From Clostridiales bacterium (lineage in GTDB: Bacteria; Bacillota; Clostridia; Oscillospirales; Acutalibacteraceae), in NCBI GenBank assembly GCA_019419895.1, contig JAHZIE010000088.1, forward strand, positions 1 to 8,457: a stretch of DNA of 8,457 nt, read 5' to 3'. The notes under the pieces were generated by a model that made no database searches, was not told where the DNA came from, and saw only the letters and a list, made by a program, of their open reading frames with translations. The number at the start of each line of letters is the position of its first letter. The first letter of the stretch is position 1. The translations under genes and the position numbers were made by a program. This document shows, piece after piece, positions 1 through 6,155 of the stretch.

Positions 1-578
1 TGATGGATCTCTGCCGTCAGCTGCTTTCCAACTATGCTCAAAAGCTCTACAGGGAGGTTGCCCATTCCTTCGTCCAGAAGGATCTCCCCGGTTTTGAAAG
101 GCTCTCAAACGAATTTTTGACGCTTCTTCATGAAATTGACCGCATGCTCTCCCTGCGTCCGGAATGGACGCTGCAAAAATGGATATCCGACGCCCGTGCC
201 TTTGGAAAGAACAAAGACGAAAAGGATCTCTATGAATACAATGCCCGCATGCAGGTCACCATCTGGGGCAATGAAGAAAACAGCCTGCTGTTCGACTATG
301 CCTGGAAAGAATGGGCGGGACTCATCGGGAGTTACCATGCTGTCCGCTGGCAGAAGTTCTTTGACATGCTCAGGGAAAAGCTTGCCAAGGATGAGGATTA
401 TGATGAGGACGCCCTTCCCGTCTTTGAAAACCGCATCGTCTGGCACGCAAGCGAATTTTACACCAAGCTTGCGGATTTTGAAGGGCAGTGGGCCCATGAT
501 ACCACGCCAATCCCCTTAAACATCCCGGACGCCTCATATGTGATGAAGCTTGTGGACAAGTATGCCGATAAAATATAG
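1..578 (+). CDS. Alpha-N-acetylglucosaminidase, GH89 family, C-terminal part (5' truncated by window)
   Basis: The last ~191 residues of a glycoside hydrolase of family 89, which removes terminal alpha-linked N-acetylglucosamine from glycans such as heparan sulfate fragments or mucin. The frame is open to the left edge, so the start, any signal peptide and the catalytic TIM barrel with its two glutamates lie outside the window. What is seen is the all-helical C-terminal domain. It includes TIWGN (residues 86-90 of the visible part) and DYAWKEWAGLIGSYHAVRW (98-116), which match the conserved 'LTLWGP...DYANKQLAGLVANYYTPRW' stretch of human NAGLU as I remember it. The protein ends shortly after this domain, so there is no C-terminal carbohydrate-binding module, unlike the long secreted clostridial GH89 enzymes. 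Whether it is secreted cannot be told. A strong terminator follows 9 nt after the TAG stop. The family call is secure; the substrate is inferred. Confidence 0.88.
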   Translation, partial: MDLCRQLLSNYAQKLYREVAHSFVQKDLPGFERLSNEFLTLLHEIDRMLSLRPEWTLQKWISDARAFGKNKDEKDLYEYNARMQVTIWGNEENSLLFDYAWKEWAGLIGSYHAVRWQKFFDMLREKLAKDEDYDEDALPVFENRIVWHASEFYTKLADFEGQWAHDTTPIPLNIPDASYVMKLVDKYADKI

Positions 579-587
579 CCCTTTCTC

Positions 588-630
588 CGCCGCCATGTCC
601 CATAGAAGTGGGATATGGCGGCGTTCTTAT
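588..630 (+). terminator. Intrinsic terminator of the GH89 gene
   Basis: A 15-bp stem (588-602 with 609-623, one G-T pair, 6-nt loop) is followed by the T-rich tract TTCTTATTCTT. It starts 9 nt after the GH89 stop codon, so it ends that transcript. Confidence 0.85.
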
Positions 631-1189
631 TCTTATAAAATGGTACCCTCTCTATTGTCCCAAACGGCACCGCCGTGGATAGGAAATTTCCGCTATATTA
701 GTTCTATGCTCCCTCCATCTTCTCATAGACATGTTTTCTTTATCAGAATCCATGTCCATAACATAAGAAGATATCACCCGTGTCAAACGATTCTTGAATA
801 TTGTAACGTTTTTTCATCTGTCCTTATCTGTTTCTGGACAAAGCTTCTTCTTTATTCATTTATTCAGGTTCTTCCTGTTTTTTACTTAACAGCCTTCCTA
901 CCCATCCTCAAGCATAACTCGATTTTCTCTCGCCATACGCCAGAAAGACAAACGAGAAGGGAGAATATCCAACAAACCAGTGTTTCTATTTACTGAGCCT
1001 ATAGTTTAAATAGGCCCTATAAAGTTTTATTGCCGGCAGGTACAGGCGCACTGAATTTATTTTGCCCGCGCCGCTTTGCCCCACAGCCCGTGTAAACAGA
1101 CGAATTATCATTTTAACAGCCTGTTTCTTATCAGATAATTGTTAGCGGCCCGCTTCGCCCGGCGACTTTGGGACGTCTCTACCGTCACA

Positions 1190-1281
1190 GCCGGCGGTTT
1201 CCGTAAATGACAAAGACGAGAGGCCGGCGGTCGCTTTCTGCACCGCCGGCCTCTCGCCTTACCTTGTCTGACAGAACAAGG
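1190..1281. repeat. GC-rich inverted/direct repeat cluster
   Basis: The 9-mer GCCGGCGGT occurs directly at 1190-1198 and 1223-1231 and inverted (ACCGCCGGC) at 1242-1250. The second copy and the inverted copy form the core of a 15-bp hairpin. The first copy could pair with the same arm as an alternative fold. A further small hairpin, CCTTGT/ACAAGG, lies at 1262-1281. The segment is clearly more GC-rich than the sequence to its left. It may be a small dispersed repeat or a decayed mobile fragment; only copies elsewhere in the genome would tell. Confidence 0.55.
1205..1256 (-). terminator. Probable terminator of the leftward TetM-like/GNAT operon
   Basis: A perfect 15-bp stem (1217-1231 with 1242-1256, 10-nt loop) lies about 90 nt past the GNAT stop codon. 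Read on the minus strand it is followed by the moderately T-rich TCTTTGTCATTT. The stem is very strong but the T tract is broken, hence the moderate confidence. On the plus strand the following bases are less T-rich. Confidence 0.5.
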
Positions 1282-1347
1282 GCCTAAAACCTTCATCCCT
1301 TTGTTTCTTGTATATTTCTCTCATTTAAGCAGATATTTTCCTTCCGG

Positions 1348-1836
1348 CTATAGTTTTGTCTCCATGATATAGTCATCCATAAAATATCCCTGGCCAATCT
1401 CTGTTTTTACCTCTTCAATCATGACAAATCCAAATTTCCGGTATACCGCTATGGAACCAGCGTTTTGCTTGTTCACTGTCAGATAGACAGAGCTTTTCCC
1501 CTGTGCCCTCGCAATGGCGCACAGGTCGTCAAAAGCAATCCTTGCGTATCCTTTACCCCTCTCCTCAGCGCGCAGATAAAGCTTGCTTAAAAACATACGC
1601 TCCTTCTCCGGTTTCGCGCCATAAAATCCCACAGGCTTCCCATCCTTCAACATCAGCTTGTAGAAATAGCCTTCTTCCAGCTGTGCCGACAAGGCCGGAA
1701 CGCTCTGAAACTGTTGTAACATATAGTCCACCTGGGATGTTCCAAGCAGGCCGTCATAATGTTCATGCCAAATTTCCTTCGCCAAGTCCGCCACCGTTTC
1801 CAAATCTTCCTTTTCCGCCTTTTTTAATGTGAGCAT
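1348..1836 (-). CDS. GNAT-family N-acetyltransferase
   Basis: A 162-residue acetyl-CoA-dependent acetyltransferase of the GNAT fold, cytoplasmic, substrate unknown. The acetyl-CoA pyrophosphate-binding motif A is visible as LYLRAEERGKGYA (residues 86-98, with the G-x-G loop G94-K95-G96). Motif B follows at NKQNAGSIAVYRKFGF (122-137), the usual Asn...Tyr arrangement in which the Tyr (132) acts as general acid in many members. The length is typical for a single-domain GNAT. The start at 1836 is supported by AAGGA about 7 nt upstream (AAGGATGCAAA then ATG). The gene begins 49 nt after the TetM-like factor's stop, on the same strand with no terminator between, so the two are probably one transcript. 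That suggests, but does not show, a link to translation, for example acetylation of a ribosomal protein, small molecule or drug. Confidence 0.85.
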   Translation of the reverse strand: MLTLKKAEKEDLETVADLAKEIWHEHYDGLLGTSQVDYMLQQFQSVPALSAQLEEGYFYKLMLKDGKPVGFYGAKPEKERMFLSKLYLRAEERGKGYARIAFDDLCAIARAQGKSSVYLTVNKQNAGSIAVYRKFGFVMIEEVKTEIGQGYFMDDYIMETKL

Positions 1837-1885
1837 TTTGCATCCTTCTTTCTAAAAATTTCCGCAAAGCAGTTCATCTTTCTTC

Positions 1886-3817
1886 TCAGGTAAGGGCCTT
1901 TCTGCAATATAAAATCCACCTTTCCCTATCCAACGGATTGACTCCCTTCCGTTTATTCTCCCTCCCGAGTTCCAACGGACAGGGCTGATACCCATCGAAC
2001 CGAAGGGACATACTTCCCCGGCCTCCGCTCATCGCGGCCAAGGCAACAGCGTATTCCATGGAGGAGGCCACAGGCAGCCGGGCCTCCAGCAGGGCGATCC
2101 CCCCTGACAAAACCGGACTGTCAAATTCACCCCTCATGGCGAGGATATCGCCGATAAGCTTTGGCAGGCACTCCTCCGGAATAGAGAAGCGCGCCTTTTC
2201 CATAGGTTCAAGGAGCGTGGTTCCTGTTTCTTTCAGGCCATTCATCAGAGCCATAGGCGTTGCCACAAAAAAGTCCAGCGGATGGGTATGGACAATATGA
2301 TGCTCGCCGTCTATCAGACGTACGGAAAGATCCGTCACCTCCCAGCCGTAAAGCCCCTGCCGCAAGCTCTCCCGCAAGGAGGCTTCAATATGGGCCTGAT
2401 ACCTGTAAAAGAGCTTGTCATTGGGCACATCCGCCCGGTATACCAGACCGCTTCCCCTTGGCAACGGAGAAATTTCAAACTTTACAACAGCCCAACAGGG
2501 CTTGGGCATGGTATAGGCTGCAAATCCAATTCCCGTGGCGGAAGGGGTTTCCTTATAAATTACCGAAGGCGGTGAAAAGGAAACCTCAAGCTGGTAGCGT
2601 TCTCTCAGAAGGGAGGCTATCACCTCCAGCTGGATCATCCCGGTGATGCGGATATGCACCTCCCTGTCCTCCTTCTCCCAATCCACACTCAATAAGGGAT
2701 CTTCCTCCTCCAGCTCTCTGAGGGCATGGACAAGACTGCTCAGCTCTTCCGATTTTTGGGGAATCACCTGAACCTTCAGCAGGGCCGCCGCAAGAGAATA
2801 CCCCTTTTTTTCCAGCTGCTCACCGATCAAATCTCCCACCTTCACCTTGGAAAGGCCGTAAACCGCCCCCATATCTCCCGCGCAGAGCGTTCCGACATCT
2901 ATCTGTCTGCTTCCACTGCACTTTCGGATCTGAGTAATCTTCTGGGGAGGGCCGCCGCATGGAAGGAGGACTTCGTCCCGGTTGTTCAGTCTGCCGCCAA
3001 ACAGCCGGATATGGGCTACTTTTCCCATCGTCTTGTCATGCTCAATCTGATACACAATCCCCGACAAGGGAGCGTCTTCTCTGCCATTTTCCGGGATATC
3101 CTCTATCAATTCACCCAGCAGCTCCTCCACGCCAACCCCCACGGCCATACTTCCGAAAAGCACTGGAAAAGCCTCCGCCCGAGAGGAAAGGAAAGAAATT
3201 TTCTGCCGCAGGAAGCTTTCTGTACACATCTTCCCGTCCAAATAGTATTCCATAATTTCATCATCCAGCTCGGCCAGATCTTCTGTCAATTCATCAAGCT
3301 TTCGCGGCACGGGAGAACATTCGCGGGAGCCTTCCCCCATGACCGATTGAAGAAAAAGGCACCGGCTTCCTGTCAATGCCTGAAGTCCCGCTTTTATTGC
3401 AGAAATCTCACAGCCGGGCCGGTCGATCTTATTGACAAAAAGCAGGGTAGGCACCTTCATGGTTTCCAGCGCCTCCCACAGCAGCTCTGTCTGTGCCTGA
3501 ATTCCCTCCGCCGCCGAGACTACCAGAACCGCCCCATCCAAAACCGAGAGGCTTCGTTCCACTTCCCCAGCGAAATCCACATGACCCGGGGTGTCAATGA
3601 GGTTGATGCCAATCCCCTTCCACTGAAGGAAAACCGAAGCGGAGCGAACGGAAATTCCCCTCTGCCGCTCAATCGGCATCCAGTCAGTCTGGGTTGTGCC
3701 GTCATCCACGCTCCCCTTTTTTCTTGTTTGACCGCTGATATATAAAATCTGTTCCGTTAGACTCGTTTTTCCCGCATCCACATGGGCCACAATTCCAATA
3801 TTTCTCAACGCCTCCAT
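1886..3817 (-). CDS. TetM/EF-G-like ribosomal GTPase (ribosomal protection protein homologue)
   Basis: A 643-residue translational GTPase, the same size as Tet(M) (639). GTP-binding motifs in order: P-loop AHVDAGKT (11-18), switch I RQRGIS (51-56, Ser instead of the usual Thr), DTPGH (75-79), NKID (129-132). Domains II, III, IV and V follow. The C-terminus ends in a basic/hydrophobic helix (about 621-643) like the one specific to ribosomal protection proteins and absent from EF-G. EF-G also has a G' insert that is missing here. Tet(M)-type proteins bind the ribosome like EF-G and push tetracycline off helix 34 with the domain IV tip. Here the tip (504-513) reads GEHHIVHTHP rather than the Tet(M) GLYYSPVSTP, so resistance activity is doubtful and a housekeeping or stress role is as likely. 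The start is set at ATG 3817, preceded by AGGGGGAGA. An open extension to TTG 3922 has no homology and covers the promoter. The GNAT gene lies downstream in the same operon. Confidence 0.85.
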   Translation of the reverse strand: MEALRNIGIVAHVDAGKTSLTEQILYISGQTRKKGSVDDGTTQTDWMPIERQRGISVRSASVFLQWKGIGINLIDTPGHVDFAGEVERSLSVLDGAVLVVSAAEGIQAQTELLWEALETMKVPTLLFVNKIDRPGCEISAIKAGLQALTGSRCLFLQSVMGEGSRECSPVPRKLDELTEDLAELDDEIMEYYLDGKMCTESFLRQKISFLSSRAEAFPVLFGSMAVGVGVEELLGELIEDIPENGREDAPLSGIVYQIEHDKTMGKVAHIRLFGGRLNNRDEVLLPCGGPPQKITQIRKCSGSRQIDVGTLCAGDMGAVYGLSKVKVGDLIGEQLEKKGYSLAAALLKVQVIPQKSEELSSLVHALRELEEEDPLLSVDWEKEDREVHIRITGMIQLEVIASLLRERYQLEVSFSPPSVIYKETPSATGIGFAAYTMPKPCWAVVKFEISPLPRGSGLVYRADVPNDKLFYRYQAHIEASLRESLRQGLYGWEVTDLSVRLIDGEHHIVHTHPLDFFVATPMALMNGLKETGTTLLEPMEKARFSIPEECLPKLIGDILAMRGEFDSPVLSGGIALLEARLPVASSMEYAVALAAMSGGRGSMSLRFDGYQPCPLELGRENKRKGVNPLDRERWILYCRKALT

Positions 3818-3847
3818 TCTCCCCCTTTTCCTTGATTCTCTGTTTTT

Positions 3848-3875
3848 ATTATAGCGCAAATTCGCGAAAAGAAAA
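3848..3875 (-). promoter_or_regulatory. Candidate promoter of the TetM-like/GNAT operon
   Basis: On the minus strand a perfect -10 TATAAT (3853-3848) lies about 30 nt before the ATG at 3817. The -35 is poor (TTTTCT, 3875-3870, 16-nt spacer). The spacer contains the 8-bp palindrome TTCGCGAA (3861-3868), a possible operator. The resulting leader would be only about 20-25 nt, too short for the attenuator hairpins found in front of tet(M). Confidence 0.45.
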
Positions 3876-3926
3876 GCAGAGAGAAGGGTTTGAAAACAAA
3901 AATATAAAAAATATACTCTCAACCCC

Positions 3927-3955
3927 TTGACATTCTCCTGATTTTCGGTTATAAT
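3927..3955 (+). promoter_or_regulatory. Consensus sigma-A promoter of the tRNA-Gln gene
   Basis: TTGACA (3927-3932) and TATAAT (3950-3955) are both perfect consensus and separated by exactly 17 nt. Transcription should start near 3962, about 20 nt before the mature tRNA. Confidence 0.92.
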
Positions 3956-3981
3956 TTTTATCGCTGTCGGAAGTTTTATAT

Positions 3982-4055
3982 TGCGGAATTGTGTAAGGGT
4001 AGCACAGCAGACTCTGACTCTGTTTGTCTGGGTTCGAATCCTAGTTCCGCAGCCA
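3982..4055 (+). tRNA. tRNA-Gln, anticodon CUG
   Basis: A full 74-nt cloverleaf including an encoded CCA. The acceptor stem TGCGGAA/TTCCGCA pairs over 7 bp with a U1-A72 pair typical of tRNA-Gln. The D arm GTGT/GCAC has a 7-nt loop. The anticodon stem GCAGA/TCTGT encloses the loop CTCTGAC with anticodon CTG at 4014-4016. The T arm CTGGG/CCTAG encloses TTCGAAT. The discriminator base is G73. It reads CAG codons. It stands alone, with its own promoter and terminator. Confidence 0.95.
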
Positions 4056-4058
4056 AGG

Positions 4059-4110
4059 AAAACCTCAAAAACCGCGATGCAAGTGGTTTCTGAGGTTTTG
4101 TTTTTTATTT
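4059..4110 (+). terminator. Intrinsic terminator after tRNA-Gln
   Basis: The stem pairs 4059-4067 with 4091-4099 and 4069-4073 with 4085-4089, with one A/C mismatch and an 11-nt loop. It is followed by TTTTGTTTTTTATTTT. It begins 4 nt after the CCA end. Confidence 0.88.
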
Positions 4111-4169
4111 TATTTCCCTGCGTTTGCCCCGCGGGGCCCTATTTTTCATTAACACCGCCAGCCCGAATT

Positions 4170-4185
4170 GGAGGGAAAACATTTG
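4170..4185 (+). promoter_or_regulatory. Ribosome binding site that fixes a TTG start for the metallopeptidase
   Basis: GGAGGG at 4170-4175 lies 7 nt before TTG 4183 and in the right place for it. The alternative in-frame TTG at 4168 overlaps this Shine-Dalgarno and has none of its own, so 4183 is preferred. Confidence 0.75.
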
Positions 4186-4863
4186 CTGCTGCCAGATCAA
4201 ATTCTACGTTCCAAGCGGAAAAGTATTTCCCTGACTGTCCGGCAGGACGGTTCTCTTGTGGTCCGCGCCCCCTCGGAAATGACGGATGAGGAAATTCAGG
4301 ACTTTGTTGATCTGAAAAGTTCCTGGATTTTAAATCACCGCAGCCGGCTTTTGGCACAGTCGGAAGCATATCCCCCTCACCAGTTTTCCGAAGGAGAAAT
4401 TTTTCTTTTCTTTGGCGGGGAATACCGGCTTTCCTTTACTGACGCGCGCCTTCCAACACCGTTTCTGGATGATAGGAAGAGGATTATTCTCCTTTCACCC
4501 GCGGTTTCCTCCCCGGCTTCCGCCATAAAGGAATTTTACCGGGACAGTCTGAAGCGGCATCTGGCGCGGCTTATTCCAGAGCTGTGCGTCACTTACGGCT
4601 TTACTCCTTCCGCTATCCGTGTCAACAGCGCCAAGACCCGGTACGGTTCCTGCGGAGGAAAAAACACCTTGAATTTTTCCTGGAGAATCGCCATGGCGCC
4701 TGTGGAAGTCATTCGCAGTGTGGTAATCCATGAGCTTTGCCATACGGTTCATCACAATCATTCCTCTTCCTTTTGGAAGCTGGTTCTCAAACTTGATCCC
4801 GGCTACTCCCTATCCCATCAATGGCTGAAGGAGCATCAGGCCGCGCTGCTTTCTCTCCCTTAA
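4183..4863 (+). CDS. M48/YgjP-type (DUF45) zinc metallopeptidase
   Basis: A 226-residue soluble protein of the YgjP/WrpA-like, DUF45 group of gluzincin metallopeptidases. Visible marks: RYGSC (residues 153-157) followed by a LNFSWRIAMAP stretch, the equivalent of the family's 'RWGSCSSKGNLNFNWRLVLAP'. The zinc site HELCH (183-187) is followed by an NHS (third ligand His 193) and FW. The N-terminal third (KRKSISLTVRQDGSLVVRAP) is the usual beta-rich part. There is no signal peptide or membrane segment, so it is cytoplasmic. Physiological substrates in this family are poorly known; E. coli YgjP has been described as a phosphohydrolase/peptidase-like protein, so a specific reaction is not claimed. 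The TTG start is chosen from its GGAGGG site. The CDF gene follows 34 nt after the stop, with no terminator between, suggesting co-transcription. No clear promoter of its own was found. Confidence 0.88.
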   Translation: MLLPDQILRSKRKSISLTVRQDGSLVVRAPSEMTDEEIQDFVDLKSSWILNHRSRLLAQSEAYPPHQFSEGEIFLFFGGEYRLSFTDARLPTPFLDDRKRIILLSPAVSSPASAIKEFYRDSLKRHLARLIPELCVTYGFTPSAIRVNSAKTRYGSCGGKNTLNFSWRIAMAPVEVIRSVVIHELCHTVHHNHSSSFWKLVLKLDPGYSLSHQWLKEHQAALLSLP

Positions 4864-4897
4864 ATTATCCTGTCCCATGAAAGGTGGATATACCCTT

Positions 4898-6061
4898 ATG
4901 AAAAGCCCTGTTTCTCTCTTTATCAAAAACGCAGAGGACATATCAGATCCCAACGTTCGCGCTCAATACGGCGTATTTTCCGGTGTAGTGGGCATACTGG
5001 TCAACCTGATTCTTTTTGCCGCCAAATTTGTCGCCGGCTCTCTGGCCAATTCCATCGCTATTACCGCCGACGCTTTCAATAACCTGTCCGATGCCGGTTC
5101 CTCAGTTGTCACCCTGGTAGGCTTCCGTATGTCCAGCAAACCCGCGGATAAGGAGCATCCCTTTGGCCATGGCAGGATTGAATATATCTCCGGGCTGATT
5201 GTCTCTTTCCTCATCCTTCTGGTGGGATTTGAGCTTTTTACCAGTTCTGTGGAAAAAATCATTCATCCGGAAGAGATCCAGTCCAGCGCCTGGGCCATTG
5301 CTGTTTTAATCATTTCTATTTTTGGAAAGCTCTTGCTTGGCCTGTTTTACCGGAGAATTGGCGGCAAAATCAATTCCGCTTCACTCAAAGCGTCCATGAC
5401 CGACAGCATTTCCGACGTCTGCGCCACCGCCGCGGTTCTTATTAGCGTGGTTATCTTTACCTTGACCTCCTGGAATATTGACGGGGTGATGGGCGCTATT
5501 GTTGCTGTTTTTGTTTTCATCGCGGGAATTAAAGCCTGTATTGAGACTCTCAATCCCCTGCTTGGCCAGGCGCCAGACCCGCATCTGGTCCAGCGGATCA
5601 AAGACGGCATCATGTCCTATTCCGGTGTCCTTGGATTTCATGATCTGATCGTTCATAACTACGGCCCCGGCCATTTTCTCGCCTCCGTCCATGTAGAGGT
5701 TCCCGCTGAAGCGGACATTCTTCAAAGCCATACCCTCATCGACCAAATTGAGAGGGAGCTGGGGGAATCTCTTGACATTAGTATTGTGATCCATATGGAT
5801 CCCATTGTTACCAATGACGAACGTGTGGATATTGCCCAGAAAAAGGTTGCCGCAGCTCTCCGAGATATTGACGCGAAGCTTACCTTTCATGATTTTCGCG
5901 CCGTTGTCTGTTCTGATCATATGAATGTGATTTTTGACGTTGTTGTCCCCTTTCAATATCCAATCAAGGATTCCGTGCTGAAAAAAATGATTGTTTCCCA
6001 TATCAGAGAGCTTTATCCCGAATACTGTGCGGTCGTTACCATTGATAAAAGCTTTATTTGA
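4898..6061 (+). CDS. Cation diffusion facilitator (CDF) transporter, probably Mn2+/divalent metal efflux, with duplicated C-terminal domain
   Basis: An inner-membrane metal/proton antiporter of the CDF family with six predicted membrane segments in the first ~225 residues, then a cytoplasmic tail. Residue numbers here count from ATG 4877. Signature ADAFNNLSDAGSS (64-76) gives the TM2 pair N68/D72. TM5 SLKASMTDSISD (169-180) gives D176/D180. The DKEHPFGHGRIEY stretch (91-103) after TM2 is classic CDF. An Asn-Asp + Asp-Asp site resembles bacterial manganese exporters (MntE type) more than the Asp/His site of zinc exporters. The tail has two ferredoxin-like copies, about 251-310 and 334-394 (FHDL...IVIHMDPI; FHDF...VVTIDKSF), whereas most CDFs have one. 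The preferred start is ATG 4898 (387 residues), preceded by AAGGTGG at 4881-4887; ATG 4877 has no ribosome binding site. Confidence 0.9.
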   Translation: MKSPVSLFIKNAEDISDPNVRAQYGVFSGVVGILVNLILFAAKFVAGSLANSIAITADAFNNLSDAGSSVVTLVGFRMSSKPADKEHPFGHGRIEYISGLIVSFLILLVGFELFTSSVEKIIHPEEIQSSAWAIAVLIISIFGKLLLGLFYRRIGGKINSASLKASMTDSISDVCATAAVLISVVIFTLTSWNIDGVMGAIVAVFVFIAGIKACIETLNPLLGQAPDPHLVQRIKDGIMSYSGVLGFHDLIVHNYGPGHFLASVHVEVPAEADILQSHTLIDQIERELGESLDISIVIHMDPIVTNDERVDIAQKKVAAALRDIDAKLTFHDFRAVVCSDHMNVIFDVVVPFQYPIKDSVLKKMIVSHIRELYPEYCAVVTIDKSFI

Positions 6062-6086
6062 TTATTCTTCCCGGATGGTCTATAAT
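6058..6086 (+). promoter_or_regulatory. Candidate sigma-A promoter of the sensor kinase gene
   Basis: TTGATT (6058-6063) and a perfect TATAAT (6081-6086) are spaced by 17 nt. The -35 overlaps the CDF stop codon. The start would be near 6093, giving a leader of about 60 nt before ATG 6156. Confidence 0.65.
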
Positions 6087-6155
6087 GCAGTAGTAGGATG
6101 GGTACAGCGTCCCGCCGTGCTCCGCAAACAGTAAAAATGTTAAAGGTGGTTAATT

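Larger units (their letters stand above)
624..1347. other. Long intergenic region without a supported gene
   Basis: About 720 nt between the GH89 terminator and the 3' end of the GNAT gene. The part 624-1070 is AT-rich and has no open frame with a ribosome binding site or recognisable protein motif. A frame open on the plus strand from 550 to 996 has no Shine-Dalgarno and overlaps both the GH89 end and its terminator, so it is treated as chance. A short inverted repeat (AATTATC 1103-1109 with GATAATT 1134-1140) and the GC-rich repeat cluster described separately are the only structure seen. No transposase remnant or RNA gene was recognised. Confidence 0.6.

Noticed and set aside
550..996. Open frame of 148 codons on the plus strand in the gene-poor region
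   Set aside because: It starts inside the GH89 gene, runs through its terminator, lacks a ribosome binding site and shows no protein motif; its composition looks like translated non-coding DNA.
1108..1296. 62-codon minus-strand frame, Arg-rich
   Set aside because: It reads straight through the GC-rich hairpin repeats; the composition follows from the repeat, not from coding.
2726..3745. 339-codon plus-strand frame opposite the TetM-like gene
   Set aside because: It is antisense to a clearly conserved GTPase and has no domain or ribosome site; long antisense frames are expected over biased codon usage.
3818..3922. N-terminal extension of the TetM-like protein to TTG 3922
   Set aside because: The extra 35 residues have no homology and cover the -10 promoter; ATG 3817 has a Shine-Dalgarno and begins directly at the family's usual N-terminus.
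3982..4110. tRNA-Gln 3' end as an integration (att) site
   Set aside because: No integrase gene follows and no second copy of the tRNA 3' end was seen in the window; the genes after it look chromosomal.
4126..4137. Perfect 12-bp palindrome GCCCCGCGGGGC before the metallopeptidase gene
   Set aside because: As a hairpin only about 4 bp can form; it could be an operator, but nothing else supports that.
5381..6001. 206-codon minus-strand frame opposite the CDF gene
   Set aside because: It is antisense to a well-supported transporter gene, with no motif and no ribosome binding site.
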